From CAYGZQ01 sp964354375 [NCBI: uncultured Planctomycetota bacterium] (GTDB lineage: Bacteria; JAJVIF01; JAPKYR01), in assembly GCA_964354375.1 (NCBI GenBank), contig CAYGZQ010000003.1, positions 57,784 to 121,783 of the forward strand: a DNA stretch of 64,000 nucleotides. The letters run 5' to 3'. Every line of letters begins with the position of its first letter. Position 1 is the stretch's first letter. The notes beneath the pieces are model-generated. The model saw nothing but the letters and a program-made list of their open reading frames with translations, ran no database searches and was not told where the DNA came from. This document shows, one piece after another, positions 18,643-26,571 of this stretch. The translations under genes were made by a program, and so were the position numbers.

Positions 18643-19608
18643 GTGCAAGAAACACAGACGATGACATATCCCCTGGCGTTCCTGGGAGGACTCGTCAGCT
18701 TCATCACCCCGTGCGTGCTTCCGCTCGTGCCGGTCTACCTGAGCATTCTCTCCGGCACTTCGTTCAACCAACTGACCGGCAGGGGCGGCGAGCTTACCGC
18801 GCAGGAACGCTCGGACATCCATAAGCGCGTGATTTTCAATGCGCTCGCGTTCATCATCGGATTCTCGATCATCTTTATCGCGTCCGGAATCGTGGCGGGA
18901 AGCCTCGGCGAGTGGCTCAAGAATTTTCAGGGCAAGTACGGTCCCTCCGTCACAAACTGGCTGCTTCTCATCTTCGGCGTTGTTCTTGTGGTGCTCGGAC
19001 TCAACATGGCGGGCATCTGGAAACCCCGCTTTCTCAACGCGGAGGCCAGGTTCCAGTTGCAGAAGGGGAAATTCGGAGTCATCTCCTCCGGCATCGTCGG
19101 CGCCGCATTCGCTTTCGGATGGACCCCCTGTATCGGTCCGATCCTGGCCATAATCTGGGGGGTCGCCGCCGAAAGCGGATCACGTCTCACCGGCGGCCTG
19201 CTGCTCGCGACATACTCGCTCGGCCTTGCCGTCCCGTTCTTTCTCTCGGCTTTGTCGGTGAACGGCCTTCTCGCCTTCACGGGCAGAATGAAGCGGCATT
19301 TCCACACAGTGGAGATCGTGATAGGGACTATTCTTATTATTCTCGGACTGGGGATGGGCTACTTCGGTGGGTACGGCATGAAGACCGGTGTGGACGGGCT
19401 CACCCCGATCAGGCAGAACATGGGCTGGCTGTGGACATACTCCACCGAGCTCGAGCAGGGTCTGTCCCAACAGCCTCAAGGCTCCGAGCAGACCGAGGAG
19501 CCCGCCGTTTGGAAGGAGGAGATCGAGGCCACACAGGAAAGCGCGCAGCCTGTAGAGGACAAACCTGTTGTCGGCGGAAACGCCCCGCCTGCTGCGTCGG
19601 GCCCTTAG
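18643..19608 (+). CDS. ccdA: CcdA-type thiol-disulfide membrane transporter
   Basis: 321 residues from GTG 18643 (SD GAGGTGA); ATG 18661 is an alternative. The family carries electrons from cytoplasmic thioredoxin across the inner membrane to periplasmic thiol proteins, serving cytochrome c maturation or disulfide reduction. The two redox cysteines sit in the classical motifs FITPCVLPLVP (first helix) and GWTPCIGPI (fourth helix). Six to seven hydrophobic segments fill residues ~5-260. A ~60-residue acidic, Gln/Glu/Pro-rich tail follows, longer than in typical CcdA (about 220-240 residues) and probably disordered. No thioredoxin-like partner or cytochrome gene is next to it. Confidence 0.9.
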   Translation: MQETQTMTYPLAFLGGLVSFITPCVLPLVPVYLSILSGTSFNQLTGRGGELTAQERSDIHKRVIFNALAFIIGFSIIFIASGIVAGSLGEWLKNFQGKYGPSVTNWLLLIFGVVLVVLGLNMAGIWKPRFLNAEARFQLQKGKFGVISSGIVGAAFAFGWTPCIGPILAIIWGVAAESGSRLTGGLLLATYSLGLAVPFFLSALSVNGLLAFTGRMKRHFHTVEIVIGTILIILGLGMGYFGGYGMKTGVDGLTPIRQNMGWLWTYSTELEQGLSQQPQGSEQTEEPAVWKEEIEATQESAQPVEDKPVVGGNAPPAASGP

Positions 19609-19647
19609 TCTCACTCGCAGTCGGCTTGGGTTCGGAGACGAAAAATC

Positions 19648-19674
19648 AGCCCGGGACATCGCCCCGGGCTTTTC
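19648..19674 (+). terminator. Rho-independent terminator after ccdA
   Basis: Perfect 8-bp stem AGCCCGGG / CCCGGGCT with a 7-nt loop, then TTTT. An A-run on the left side could let it serve the converging lipoprotein gene as well. Confidence 0.8.
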
Positions 19675-19728
19675 GATATGGAGAATATCATGGAGATAGG
19701 TGCTTGCTGTCCTTATGGATGGCGGCCA

Positions 19729-20943
19729 CTATTCATCGACGGGCTGGAGGACAATGTCGATCACGGTGAACTGGTCCGGGAAGACAACCACCGGCCCCTG
19801 GTGGACATAGGGCTGGAACTTGTCCTTCATACACTCAAGCTGATACTTGCCCGGCTTCACCGGATCGAACCTGTAAAGCCCCTTGGGGCTTGTCACTTCC
19901 CACATGACGAGCGGCGGAGCGTCTGGATCGTCGGGATTCGGGTGGATTAACCTCACAATCGCCTCGGGAACAGGCTTTCCTTCAGGATCCGAGACCTTCC
20001 CCTCAACGCCGCCGCAATTCGCGGGCTCGAGGTGGAAGTTGATCATGTTCTGTCCCGGATGGACGTCCCATAATCGATGTCCCACATTGAAGCATGGAGC
20101 CTTGGCCCACAACTGATGCGGTCCCAGCGGGATGGGCGGGAACAGATAGACCCCGTGTTTGTTGGTGAAGGTCTCGATTTTCTTAGCGCCCGGCACGCCG
20201 ATCGGCTCAAGTTCGACCAGGGCGTGGGGAATCGGCTTGGGAGCCTGCATCGGACCTGTCACTACAAATCCGCCCACGATGCCGAAATCGAGCTTCGCAG
20301 GGAGGAACAGGTTCTTCTGCACCTCGCCCTCGGCGATCACGAAGACCTGGTCCTTCGCAGTCGCATGTTCCGGGGCAAAGGCGAGGACAAGCCCCGGTCC
20401 GGCGGGCGCATCGGGAACGTTGTAGTAACCGTTTTCGTCCGTGAAATCAGCCCCGAAATTCTCGGTCTGGTTGAACACGACAACAAAGGCCTTCTTTACC
20501 GGGCCAAGTTGATCATGCACGAATCCCCAGACCGTGCCGCGATCGATCTCAGGATCGGGATCGCCGAATTCCTGCGCGTTTCGCGCCGCCAGCACAACGG
20601 TGGTCTTGTACACGACCTCCCCGTCGATTCGAGCTTCAAGTGCAGTTTCGACCTCTTCATCGACGCCGTAGATTGTGAATGAGCCGTCTTCCCCGGTCCA
20701 TCCGGCGATCTCGCCGTCGATGTAGATTTCCGCCCACGCCAGAGGGTCGCCGTTGGAGTCGGTCAGGACCCCGCTGAATGTGCCGTCGGCGGCTGTCCTC
20801 GTCCCCTCGCCGGTGTCGGATGACGCGACGACCTCAGACGCTCCGGGCGCGGCTGGGCTGCTCGCGCCGGTGCAGCCCAGTATTCCCCAAAGCGACCATA
20901 GTGCGAGAAGGAGGAGGACTGATGTTGCGGTTCGACTTATCAT
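19729..20943 (-). CDS. Lipoprotein with carboxypeptidase-regulatory-like repeats
   Basis: 404 residues from ATG 20943; SD GGAGAGG is eight bases upstream. Signal peptide with lipobox ILGC (about residue 24). The mature protein is made of several beta-sandwich CarboxypepD_reg/CNA-B-like units, recognisable by G.V.D..G.P...A.V patterns: GVLTDSNGDPLAWAEIYIDG, GFVHDQLGPVKKAFVVV, GGFVVTG...IPHALVEL and GKVSDPEGKPVPEAIVRL, each followed by a T.nG.Y.f strand. Such modules act as structural or carbohydrate/surface-binding domains and have no catalytic site. It lies downstream of flgI but is separated by a terminator, so it is likely a separate unit. Confidence 0.82.
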   Translation of the reverse strand: MISRTATSVLLLLALWSLWGILGCTGASSPAAPGASEVVASSDTGEGTRTAADGTFSGVLTDSNGDPLAWAEIYIDGEIAGWTGEDGSFTIYGVDEEVETALEARIDGEVVYKTTVVLAARNAQEFGDPDPEIDRGTVWGFVHDQLGPVKKAFVVVFNQTENFGADFTDENGYYNVPDAPAGPGLVLAFAPEHATAKDQVFVIAEGEVQKNLFLPAKLDFGIVGGFVVTGPMQAPKPIPHALVELEPIGVPGAKKIETFTNKHGVYLFPPIPLGPHQLWAKAPCFNVGHRLWDVHPGQNMINFHLEPANCGGVEGKVSDPEGKPVPEAIVRLIHPNPDDPDAPPLVMWEVTSPKGLYRFDPVKPGKYQLECMKDKFQPYVHQGPVVVFPDQFTVIDIVLQPVDE

Positions 20944-21077
20944 GTCGGGTACCTCTCCGTTCAGTTGGTATTTGTACGTAACGGGGTTCCCTCGAAAGGA
21001 AACCGGTACCCACATCCTTGCTGTCTGAGGTGTCTGACGAATCCGCGCGGACAATGTTCCCGGGACCGGGGCGAAAG

Positions 21078-21103
21078 AAAAATCCCGGCCGATGTCGGCC
21101 GGG
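21078..21103 (-). terminator. Rho-independent terminator after flgI
   Basis: On the minus strand stem CCCGGCCGA / TCGGCCGGG with a 2-base gap, followed by A and five T. It closes the flagellar cluster about 40 bases past the flgI stop. Confidence 0.85.
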
Positions 21104-21141
21104 GACGCTTGAGAGGAGGCTGTAATGCGTAGGAATGGAGG

Positions 21142-22380
21142 CTAGATGATTACGAGTTCCGCCTGGAGTGCGCCGGAGGCTTCGAGAGCCTGGAAGATGG
21201 CGACGATGTCCCTCGGCGTCGCGCCCAGGGCATTCAGGGCCGTCACGAGGTCCGCCGACGTGATGCGCACGAACTGAGCGGGCGTTTCCTGGACCTCCAC
21301 TCCGGCCCTGGGAATGGCCATGGAGAATCCGCCGCTGTAGGGTGGGGGCTGTCCGGCCTCGAAGGATTGAGTGACGGTAATCGACAATGCGCCGTGCGCA
21401 ATCGCCACCGGAATTATCTGCACGCCCGCGCCCATGACTATCGTGCCGGTTCGCTCGTTGATGACCACCTTGTTCGCAATATCCGGTTGGATCGTAAGGT
21501 TCTCGATCTCCGAGATGAACCGCACGGTATCGTTTCTATACTCGTCGGGCACCCTGATATTCACGCTTGCCGGGTCCTGGGCTTCCACGAGACGGATCGA
21601 CGGGAATGCGGTCACGATGGCGTCCCTGAGACGGATCGCAGTGGTGAAATCAGGATTCATCAGGACGAGAGTCACAATGTCGTCCTGCACGAAGCTGAAG
21701 TCGACCTCTGTTTCCACGTACGCCCCGTTAGGTATTCGGCCCACTGTGAGGAAATTCGTCTGACGTCGCGCTCCCGCCCCACCTGCCGCTCCGCCGGCGG
21801 TGCCGAATCCGGCAAGGCTTACCGGGCCCTGCGCGACCGCATAAATCTCGCCGTTCGCAGCCCTAAGCGGGGACATGATCAATGTTCCGCCCTGAAGGCT
21901 CTGGGCGTCGCCCATCGCCGATACGGTGATATCCACCGTGTCTCCCTCGCGCGCGAACGCGGGGAGGTCACAGGTGATCATCACGAGCGCGAAGTTCTTG
22001 ACCTTGATCCCGGTCGGATCGGTCGGCAATCCGGCGCGCTCGAGCAAGTTGGCGATCGCCTGCGCTGTAAAGTCGACGGAAGACGCGTTGTCGCCGGTAC
22101 CGGCAAGCCCGGTGACAAGGCCGATGCCGTAAAGCTGGTTCCCGCGCACCCCAAGAACGCGGGCGATATCCTTCACCCTGACAAGCGGCGCCTCCGAGTA
22201 ATAGATCGGTTCTGCGAACTCCCATACGTCGGGCGTCTGACCGGTGTCACTGGCGGCAGCATCCGGCGCAGGCGCGGCAGGAGGCGTTTCCTGTCCGAAT
22301 GCAGCCAGGGGAGCCGCTCCCAGGATGATTATCAGAGTCAACCTGATGAGAGTGTCTGCTATCTGTTTGATCGAGCACAT
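21142..22380 (-). CDS. flgI: Flagellar P-ring protein FlgI
   Basis: 412 residues from ATG 22380, whose signal peptide ends near AAFGQ. FlgI assembles the P-ring around the rod in the peptidoglycan layer, with FlgA as chaperone. The family signature is clear: RVKDIARVLGVRGNQLYGIG followed by GLVTGLAGTGDN, and a C-terminal end on LVTALNALGATPRDIVAIFQ. It is about 45 residues longer than typical FlgI (~365), mainly from an Ala/Pro-rich linker between signal peptide and ring domain (~30-50) and a glycine-rich insert (GGAAGGAGA). It is the last gene of the cluster, 52 bases after flgH. Confidence 0.95.
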   Translation of the reverse strand: MCSIKQIADTLIRLTLIIILGAAPLAAFGQETPPAAPAPDAAASDTGQTPDVWEFAEPIYYSEAPLVRVKDIARVLGVRGNQLYGIGLVTGLAGTGDNASSVDFTAQAIANLLERAGLPTDPTGIKVKNFALVMITCDLPAFAREGDTVDITVSAMGDAQSLQGGTLIMSPLRAANGEIYAVAQGPVSLAGFGTAGGAAGGAGARRQTNFLTVGRIPNGAYVETEVDFSFVQDDIVTLVLMNPDFTTAIRLRDAIVTAFPSIRLVEAQDPASVNIRVPDEYRNDTVRFISEIENLTIQPDIANKVVINERTGTIVMGAGVQIIPVAIAHGALSITVTQSFEAGQPPPYSGGFSMAIPRAGVEVQETPAQFVRITSADLVTALNALGATPRDIVAIFQALEASGALQAELVII

Positions 22381-22432
22381 TGCGTTGTCGAGTAGAGTCC
22401 TCTTTCCTGCTGTCCGTCGAAAGCTTCCGACG

Positions 22433-23041
22433 TCAGAAGAAGAAATTGAATATTCTGGACAGGATTCCGTCGTGCTGGCGGTCGGCGATGATTCCCTCGC
22501 CCTGGTAGAGGACTTCCATGTCGGCGATCTGGCTCGAAAGAATCGTGTTGTCGATCGTGACATCGTCCGGACGGATCACGCCTCGGATGGTCAGCTCAGC
22601 GGAATCCTTGGCAATCGTGATCGAACGCAGACCCTCGATGACGAGATTTCCGTTGGGAAGGATGTCCACAACCGTCGCGGTGACCTGGGTGGTGAACGTC
22701 CCGGCGGTCGACACTCTTCCGTCGCCCTGGAATGTCTCCTTCGGCGTGAAGGTCAGGTCTTCGATGGGGGCGATGGTCTCGGGCAGGTCGGCTATCCATT
22801 GCAGAAAACCCTTGACCGAGATCTGACCGTCGGTATTGAGGCTCTTGTCGGTTTCTGTCGACGCGCGGTTGGTCGCGGAGGTTGTTTCGGAGATCAGGAT
22901 CGTGACAAGATCGCCGATCTGGGCCGCCCTGTCGCACGTTATCAGGTCGCAACCGTCCTCGTCGAAAAGGCTCGTGGCCGACGAGGGCAGGGGGACAAGA
23001 AGTCCCAGGACGATTATCATTGAGAAGATTAAATAGCGCAT
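22433..23041 (-). CDS. flgH: Flagellar L-ring protein FlgH without lipobox
   Basis: 202 residues from ATG 23041; GAGGA eight bases upstream favours this over an ATG five codons earlier. FlgH forms the outer-membrane L-ring that houses the rod. Family features are present: SLFDEDG, IGDLVTILISETT, and the C-terminal pattern GVIRPDDVTIDNTILSSQIA with the closing QGEGIIADRQ segment. Unusually, the signal peptide (MRYLIF...PLPSSA) ends without a lipobox cysteine, and the usual lipidated N-terminal stretch before SLF is missing. This protein would be cleaved by signal peptidase I, not II. Confidence 0.93.
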   Translation of the reverse strand: MRYLIFSMIIVLGLLVPLPSSATSLFDEDGCDLITCDRAAQIGDLVTILISETTSATNRASTETDKSLNTDGQISVKGFLQWIADLPETIAPIEDLTFTPKETFQGDGRVSTAGTFTTQVTATVVDILPNGNLVIEGLRSITIAKDSAELTIRGVIRPDDVTIDNTILSSQIADMEVLYQGEGIIADRQHDGILSRIFNFFF

Positions 23042-23076
23042 GTTTGCTTTCCTCATTGAACGAATAATGTGCCCAT

Positions 23077-23820
23077 CTAATCCTGAATATTTATTTCCGC
23101 CCTTGATTGTCCTGTGACAACGGCCGTTATGATCGCGTTGGAATCGGGGTTCCTCACACGGATTTCCTCGCCGAGACGTCCCGAGTCGAGCGCGATGCCG
23201 TGCAGCGTGACCGTTGCGGCACCGATCGGAACGACGACGGTCACCGCATCGCCCCGAACCACCAGGATCGGCAGTTCCACCATGGCGCTTGTCAGCACCC
23301 GGCCCGCGGGGATGTCAGTGCGAGCCGCGAGGCCTGCGATCTCCTCGAAGCTCCGATAGACGTCACCTGACGGAAGCTCCTTCACGTTGACGATCGTTTC
23401 CTCGACATCGTCTTCCGTCAGGACCTGCCCGCGCTCGATTTCTCTCGCGGCGGCAACCGCGGGGACCGTGACTTTCAGATACGGGCCTGGATCGAAGCGA
23501 AGATACAGCGTGCCGTCGACGCGAACTTCCACCGAGACAGCGCCGATGTCCTTGATGCCGTTGGGAGTGCGCTCGAGGACCGCCTGCACCTCGATCAGTC
23601 CGTCGCTGTAGACCGTTATGTCGCTGGGAGTCTGGTCGATCTCGACCGTGCAACCTGCAGAGGCCCATGGATCGCTTGTGAGCACCAGGTTCCGGGCGGC
23701 CTCCAGAAGCCAGCCCGAGTTAAGGGTCCGGGAACCGGACGCGTTCACCCGGCTGAGTCCCGTCAGCGCGCAGATCGTAACAAGTGCCGCCATGAATCTT
23801 ATGAAAGGCTGACTGGTCAT
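23077..23820 (-). CDS. flgA: Flagellar P-ring assembly chaperone FlgA
   Basis: 247 residues with an N-terminal signal peptide (to about NASG), exported to the periplasm where FlgA helps FlgI polymerise. The SAF-type domain (about 125-200) is recognisable from REIERGQVLTEDDVEETIV and DIPAGRVLTSAMVELPILVV. The C-terminal chaperone module ends GRLGEEIRVRNPDSNAIITA, followed by a Gly-Gln pair, typical of FlgA. It sits between flgG and flgH, 35 bases before the flgH start, so it is co-translated with the ring genes. A 266-bp gap separates it from flgG; that gap holds a GC hairpin near 23837-23855 but no supported gene. Confidence 0.93.
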   Translation of the reverse strand: MTSQPFIRFMAALVTICALTGLSRVNASGSRTLNSGWLLEAARNLVLTSDPWASAGCTVEIDQTPSDITVYSDGLIEVQAVLERTPNGIKDIGAVSVEVRVDGTLYLRFDPGPYLKVTVPAVAAAREIERGQVLTEDDVEETIVNVKELPSGDVYRSFEEIAGLAARTDIPAGRVLTSAMVELPILVVRGDAVTVVVPIGAATVTLHGIALDSGRLGEEIRVRNPDSNAIITAVVTGQSRAEINIQD

Positions 23821-24086
23821 CTTGAATCATGCAAACTCTCCGGCGGTCCGCCGGAGCAGTGCTGGAAATATCAAAGGGGAGGGGAGAAGAGTTCCTTTAA
23901 TTGTTTCTGTGGTGACGTGGGCGCCGCGCCTCCGGAACAGCCCGCTTCGCAACCCTCTCTTGCGAAGAAGCCGGATAATTTTTGCCCCTTGCGGCCGGGC
24001 CTCATCGCCCTTTATGGACTCTTCCCCCTCCCTGTGAAAGTCACTCGTCGTCTCTTGCTTTCGTCTTCACCTCCCCACGGTGAGAA

Positions 24087-24875
24087 TTATCGCGCAAGAT
24101 TGTTGGAGATACTCAGGAGCTGATCCGCCACGCTCACAGCGCGGGAGTTGGTCTCAAACGCGCGCTGGGCGATGATGAGCTGGATCAATTCCTCGACGAT
24201 TGACACATTGCTGGCCTCAATGAAGCCCTGGGCGATCTGGCCGAAACCTTCCTCGCCGGGAGTTCCGGTGACCGGGTCGCCCGAGGCGTCGGTCTGCCGG
24301 TAAAGGTTCTGGCCTATGGTTTCCAGACCTGCAGGGTTCTGGAACCTGACCAGTTGTATCTGCCCTACCTGCGTGAGGGTCGTGTCGCTGCCCACCTGCA
24401 CCGACACGGTGCCGTCGCTCGCCACTTCGACACGCACGGCATCGGCCGGGATCGTGATGGGCGGCTCGATATAGAGCCCGTCCGCGGTCACCACGTTACC
24501 CTCGGAGTCGAGCTTGAACGTTCCGTCACGCGTGTAGGCCGCCGATCCATCCGCCAGCGTGACCTGGAAAAACCCGTCGCCGCTGATCATCAGGTCCAAC
24601 GGGTTCCCGGTCGACTGTGCGGCGCCAAGGAGGAAGATTTTCTGGGTCGCGATCGGCCTTACACCGTGACCAACCCTGAGGCTCGTGGGAACCATCGAAC
24701 CGGTCAGGGTGCTCTGACCGGCCCTGCGGTAGGTCTGGTAGAGAAGGTCCTGGAAATTCAGCCTGTCCCGCTTGAAGCCGGGAGTGTTCGCGTTCGCGAT
24801 GTTATTCGCGATAACGTCGGTGTTCATCTGCTGGGCCTGCATGCCCGTTGCCGCCGTGAATAACGCTCGAATCAT
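24087..24875 (-). CDS. flgG: Flagellar distal rod protein FlgG
   Basis: 262 residues, exactly the usual FlgG length. The N-terminal rod signature MIRALFTAATGMQAQQMNTD followed by VIANNIANANTPGFKRDR and the C-terminal helix ...SNVSIVEELIQLIIAQRAFE with NSRAVSVADQLLSISNNL are diagnostic. No signal peptide, as expected for a type III flagellar export substrate. It builds the distal rod that passes through the P- and L-rings encoded next door. GAGGG lies about ten bases upstream of the ATG. Confidence 0.97.
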   Translation of the reverse strand: MIRALFTAATGMQAQQMNTDVIANNIANANTPGFKRDRLNFQDLLYQTYRRAGQSTLTGSMVPTSLRVGHGVRPIATQKIFLLGAAQSTGNPLDLMISGDGFFQVTLADGSAAYTRDGTFKLDSEGNVVTADGLYIEPPITIPADAVRVEVASDGTVSVQVGSDTTLTQVGQIQLVRFQNPAGLETIGQNLYRQTDASGDPVTGTPGEEGFGQIAQGFIEASNVSIVEELIQLIIAQRAFETNSRAVSVADQLLSISNNLAR

Positions 24876-24920
24876 GCTTAACTGCCCTCGCTTAGTGCCG
24901 CAACCGCATCCATCCGCGTC

Positions 24921-25019
24921 CTAGTACGGGACGAACGCGGTTGCCAGGTAGAGAACCAGCAGAACGACCCACAGACATAGGTCCCCAAGGTCGTCCCGCA
25001 TTCGTCGGAGCATCAACAT
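24921..25019 (-). CDS. 32-residue membrane microprotein in the flagellar cluster
   Basis: ATG 25019 to TAG 24921; 32 codons. A near-perfect Shine-Dalgarno AGGAGG (25026-25031) lies six bases before the ATG, stronger than those of its neighbours. The peptide has a charged N-terminus (MLMLRRMRDDLGD) and then one hydrophobic helix (LCLWVVLLVLYLATAF) ending VPY, so it should be a single-span membrane protein. It lies between flgF (25111 stop) and flgG (24875 start), in the same orientation and with matching spacing. No known family was recognised. Its role (assembly of the rod or ring, or small regulator) is unknown; that it is translated is inferred from the RBS and position. Confidence 0.65.
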   Translation of the reverse strand: MLMLRRMRDDLGDLCLWVVLLVLYLATAFVPY

Positions 25020-25110
25020 CGGGTTCCTCCTGTATCTGTTCTGTTCTCGCTAATCCTCATTCTCCCCCCAACCCGGTCGACTGATGTTGATTATTGATTT
25101 ACAGATCCAC

Positions 25111-25902
25111 CTAACCCGGTAACCTGCCCAGCTCGTTGCTTACGCGATTGAGACTCTGGTTAAACATATCGACAGCTCTCGCCGCAGCTTCATAGGACCG
25201 TTGCGCCGAAATGAGCTGCACGAGGGAATCTATGGCGTTCACATTGCTGCCCTCGATCACACCCTGCTCGATTGTGGAGTTGAGCGCGTCGAAGGGGGGC
25301 GCCGAGGTCGGGTCCACAGTTCTGAAAAACGTCGAGCCCTCTTTCTCGATCAAGCTTATGTCGGGGAATTCGACGATCCTGAGCATGCCCACCGGGAGAC
25401 TGTCCTGAGTTATCTCGCCGTTCTGCCTGATGATTATCGGCGAGGGCGACGTGATTAAGATGGGCTGACGGTTAGAGCCCTGGACCGCATAGCCGGACTG
25501 GTTCACGATCCTGCCCTGGCTGTCCAGCATGAAGCTGCCGGCTCGCGTGTAGCGCTCTCCCTGCGGAGTATCGACGACGAAGAAGCCCGGACCCTTGAGG
25601 TAGAGATCGAGCGGATTGCCGGTGGTCTTGGGCACACCCTGGGAGAAATCAACGTATTCGCTTTCAGCGATGGGCCCTCCGAGGTTCATCCATCCCACCC
25701 TGGGCGGGATGGCCTTCATCCGCAGAGGCGGTTCGGGCGGAGACTCGAGCCGCGACATCAGCATGTCCCCGAACGACCTCATCGCGATTCGGTCGCCCTT
25801 GAACCCGTCGGTGGAGACGTTCGCAAGGTTGTTCGCCACCGTCTCAACTTCATGAGCGCGGTAGCGCATTGCGTTCGCAGCAGCGTAAAGACCTCGAAGC
25901 AT
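25111..25902 (-). CDS. flgF: Flagellar proximal rod protein FlgF (FlgG paralogue)
   Basis: 263 residues from ATG 25902. The start MLRGLYAAANAMRYRAHEVE with TVANNLANVSTDGFKGDRIA is the flagellar rod N-terminal signature, and the C-terminus (SNVNAIDSLVQLISAQRSYE) is the matching rod/hook helix. In clusters with flgG, the first of two paralogues is usually FlgF, a proximal rod component; naming rests on position and on divergence from the canonical FlgG next door. It is exported by the flagellar type III apparatus without a signal peptide. The Shine-Dalgarno is poor. A sigma-28-like -10 lies about 45 bases upstream. Confidence 0.85.
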   Translation of the reverse strand: MLRGLYAAANAMRYRAHEVETVANNLANVSTDGFKGDRIAMRSFGDMLMSRLESPPEPPLRMKAIPPRVGWMNLGGPIAESEYVDFSQGVPKTTGNPLDLYLKGPGFFVVDTPQGERYTRAGSFMLDSQGRIVNQSGYAVQGSNRQPILITSPSPIIIRQNGEITQDSLPVGMLRIVEFPDISLIEKEGSTFFRTVDPTSAPPFDALNSTIEQGVIEGSNVNAIDSLVQLISAQRSYEAAARAVDMFNQSLNRVSNELGRLPG

Positions 25903-25946
25903 AGGAGAACACCGGACCTGGGGGCGATTCTTCTCGCCCATTCTGT

Positions 25947-25954
25947 TTATCGGA
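25947..25954 (-). promoter_or_regulatory. Possible sigma-28 (FliA-type) -10 box before flgF
   Basis: On the minus strand TCCGATAA, seven of eight matches to the FliA -10 consensus GCCGATAA. The -35 region 15 bases upstream (TTCA) matches only half of TAAA. Position suits a promoter for the flgF-flgI cluster, but with the weak -35 it may be chance. Confidence 0.3.
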
Positions 25955-26035
25955 AAGAGAGTGGGGGGCTGAACGAGGAACGGGATGCAAGAGGCGGGAA
26001 AAGTGGACCCGAATGGCCTCCGGCTTCCGATGAAA

Positions 26036-26440
26036 CTACCTTCTTCTGCGACGCATCTGAAGACGTGGTTTTCTTTGGCTACCGCTCGCCCAGATCTCGG
26101 CCTTGGACCGATCGCCGTATTTGTTCTGCATGGAAGCGTGTCGTTTCTTCGCCGACGCGGAGCCGGCAATGTCGTAAATGAGATAAACCGGAAGGCCCCA
26201 GAAGTGAAAGACCGAGAAGAAGGCCCACCAGAAATACATGTTGCCGTGCTTCCGACCCAGGATTTCGGCGAACACCCTGGTAAGCAGGAACCATGTTGCG
26301 GAGCCGAAGATCGCGAGCACGGGCCAGGCGGCGTTGTCGAAATCGAGCGGATGGTACAGGCGAGCTTTGTTTATCAGCCAGTAGACCGGATGATAGTAGA
26401 TCATGTAGATATAAATGAAACGCCAGACCGAGTACCACAT
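26036..26440 (-). CDS. Small membrane protein with aromatic-rich helices, unknown
   Basis: 134 residues from ATG 26440 (AGAGGA about ten bases upstream); longer in-frame versions lack an RBS and cross a terminator. Three hydrophobic segments (about 3-24, 36-57, 68-92) are unusually rich in Trp, Tyr and Phe. The C-terminal ~40 residues are strongly basic and end in a run of five arginines after QM, presumably cytoplasmic. No family was recognised. It lies between the Ig-like lipoprotein and flgF on the same strand, with a terminator upstream and the flagellar promoter region downstream, so its functional partner is unclear. Confidence 0.65.
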   Translation of the reverse strand: MWYSVWRFIYIYMIYYHPVYWLINKARLYHPLDFDNAAWPVLAIFGSATWFLLTRVFAEILGRKHGNMYFWWAFFSVFHFWGLPVYLIYDIAGSASAKKRHASMQNKYGDRSKAEIWASGSQRKPRLQMRRRRR

Positions 26441-26517
26441 AACTGTGTTTTCCTCTGCTCCAAGCCTGCTTATACCATCGGTACGTCCCCGGTGAAATTC
26501 ATAAGCCACTGTGACCG

Positions 26518-26544
26518 AAAAAAACGGGCTCGACAAAAGCCCGT
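26518..26544 (-). terminator. Rho-independent terminator of the secretin/lipoprotein unit
   Basis: On the minus strand stem ACGGGCT / AGCCCGT with a 7-nt loop followed by seven T. It lies about 30 bases after the stop of the Ig-like lipoprotein gene. Confidence 0.88.
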
Positions 26545-26571
26545 CAATATTCGCGCGATCTCGTCCACTTG

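Noticed and set aside
23915-24025. Short basic open frame between flgG and flgA
   Set aside because: 36 codons with no well-spaced Shine-Dalgarno and an Arg-rich, GC-driven composition, unlike the 32-codon gene at 24921.
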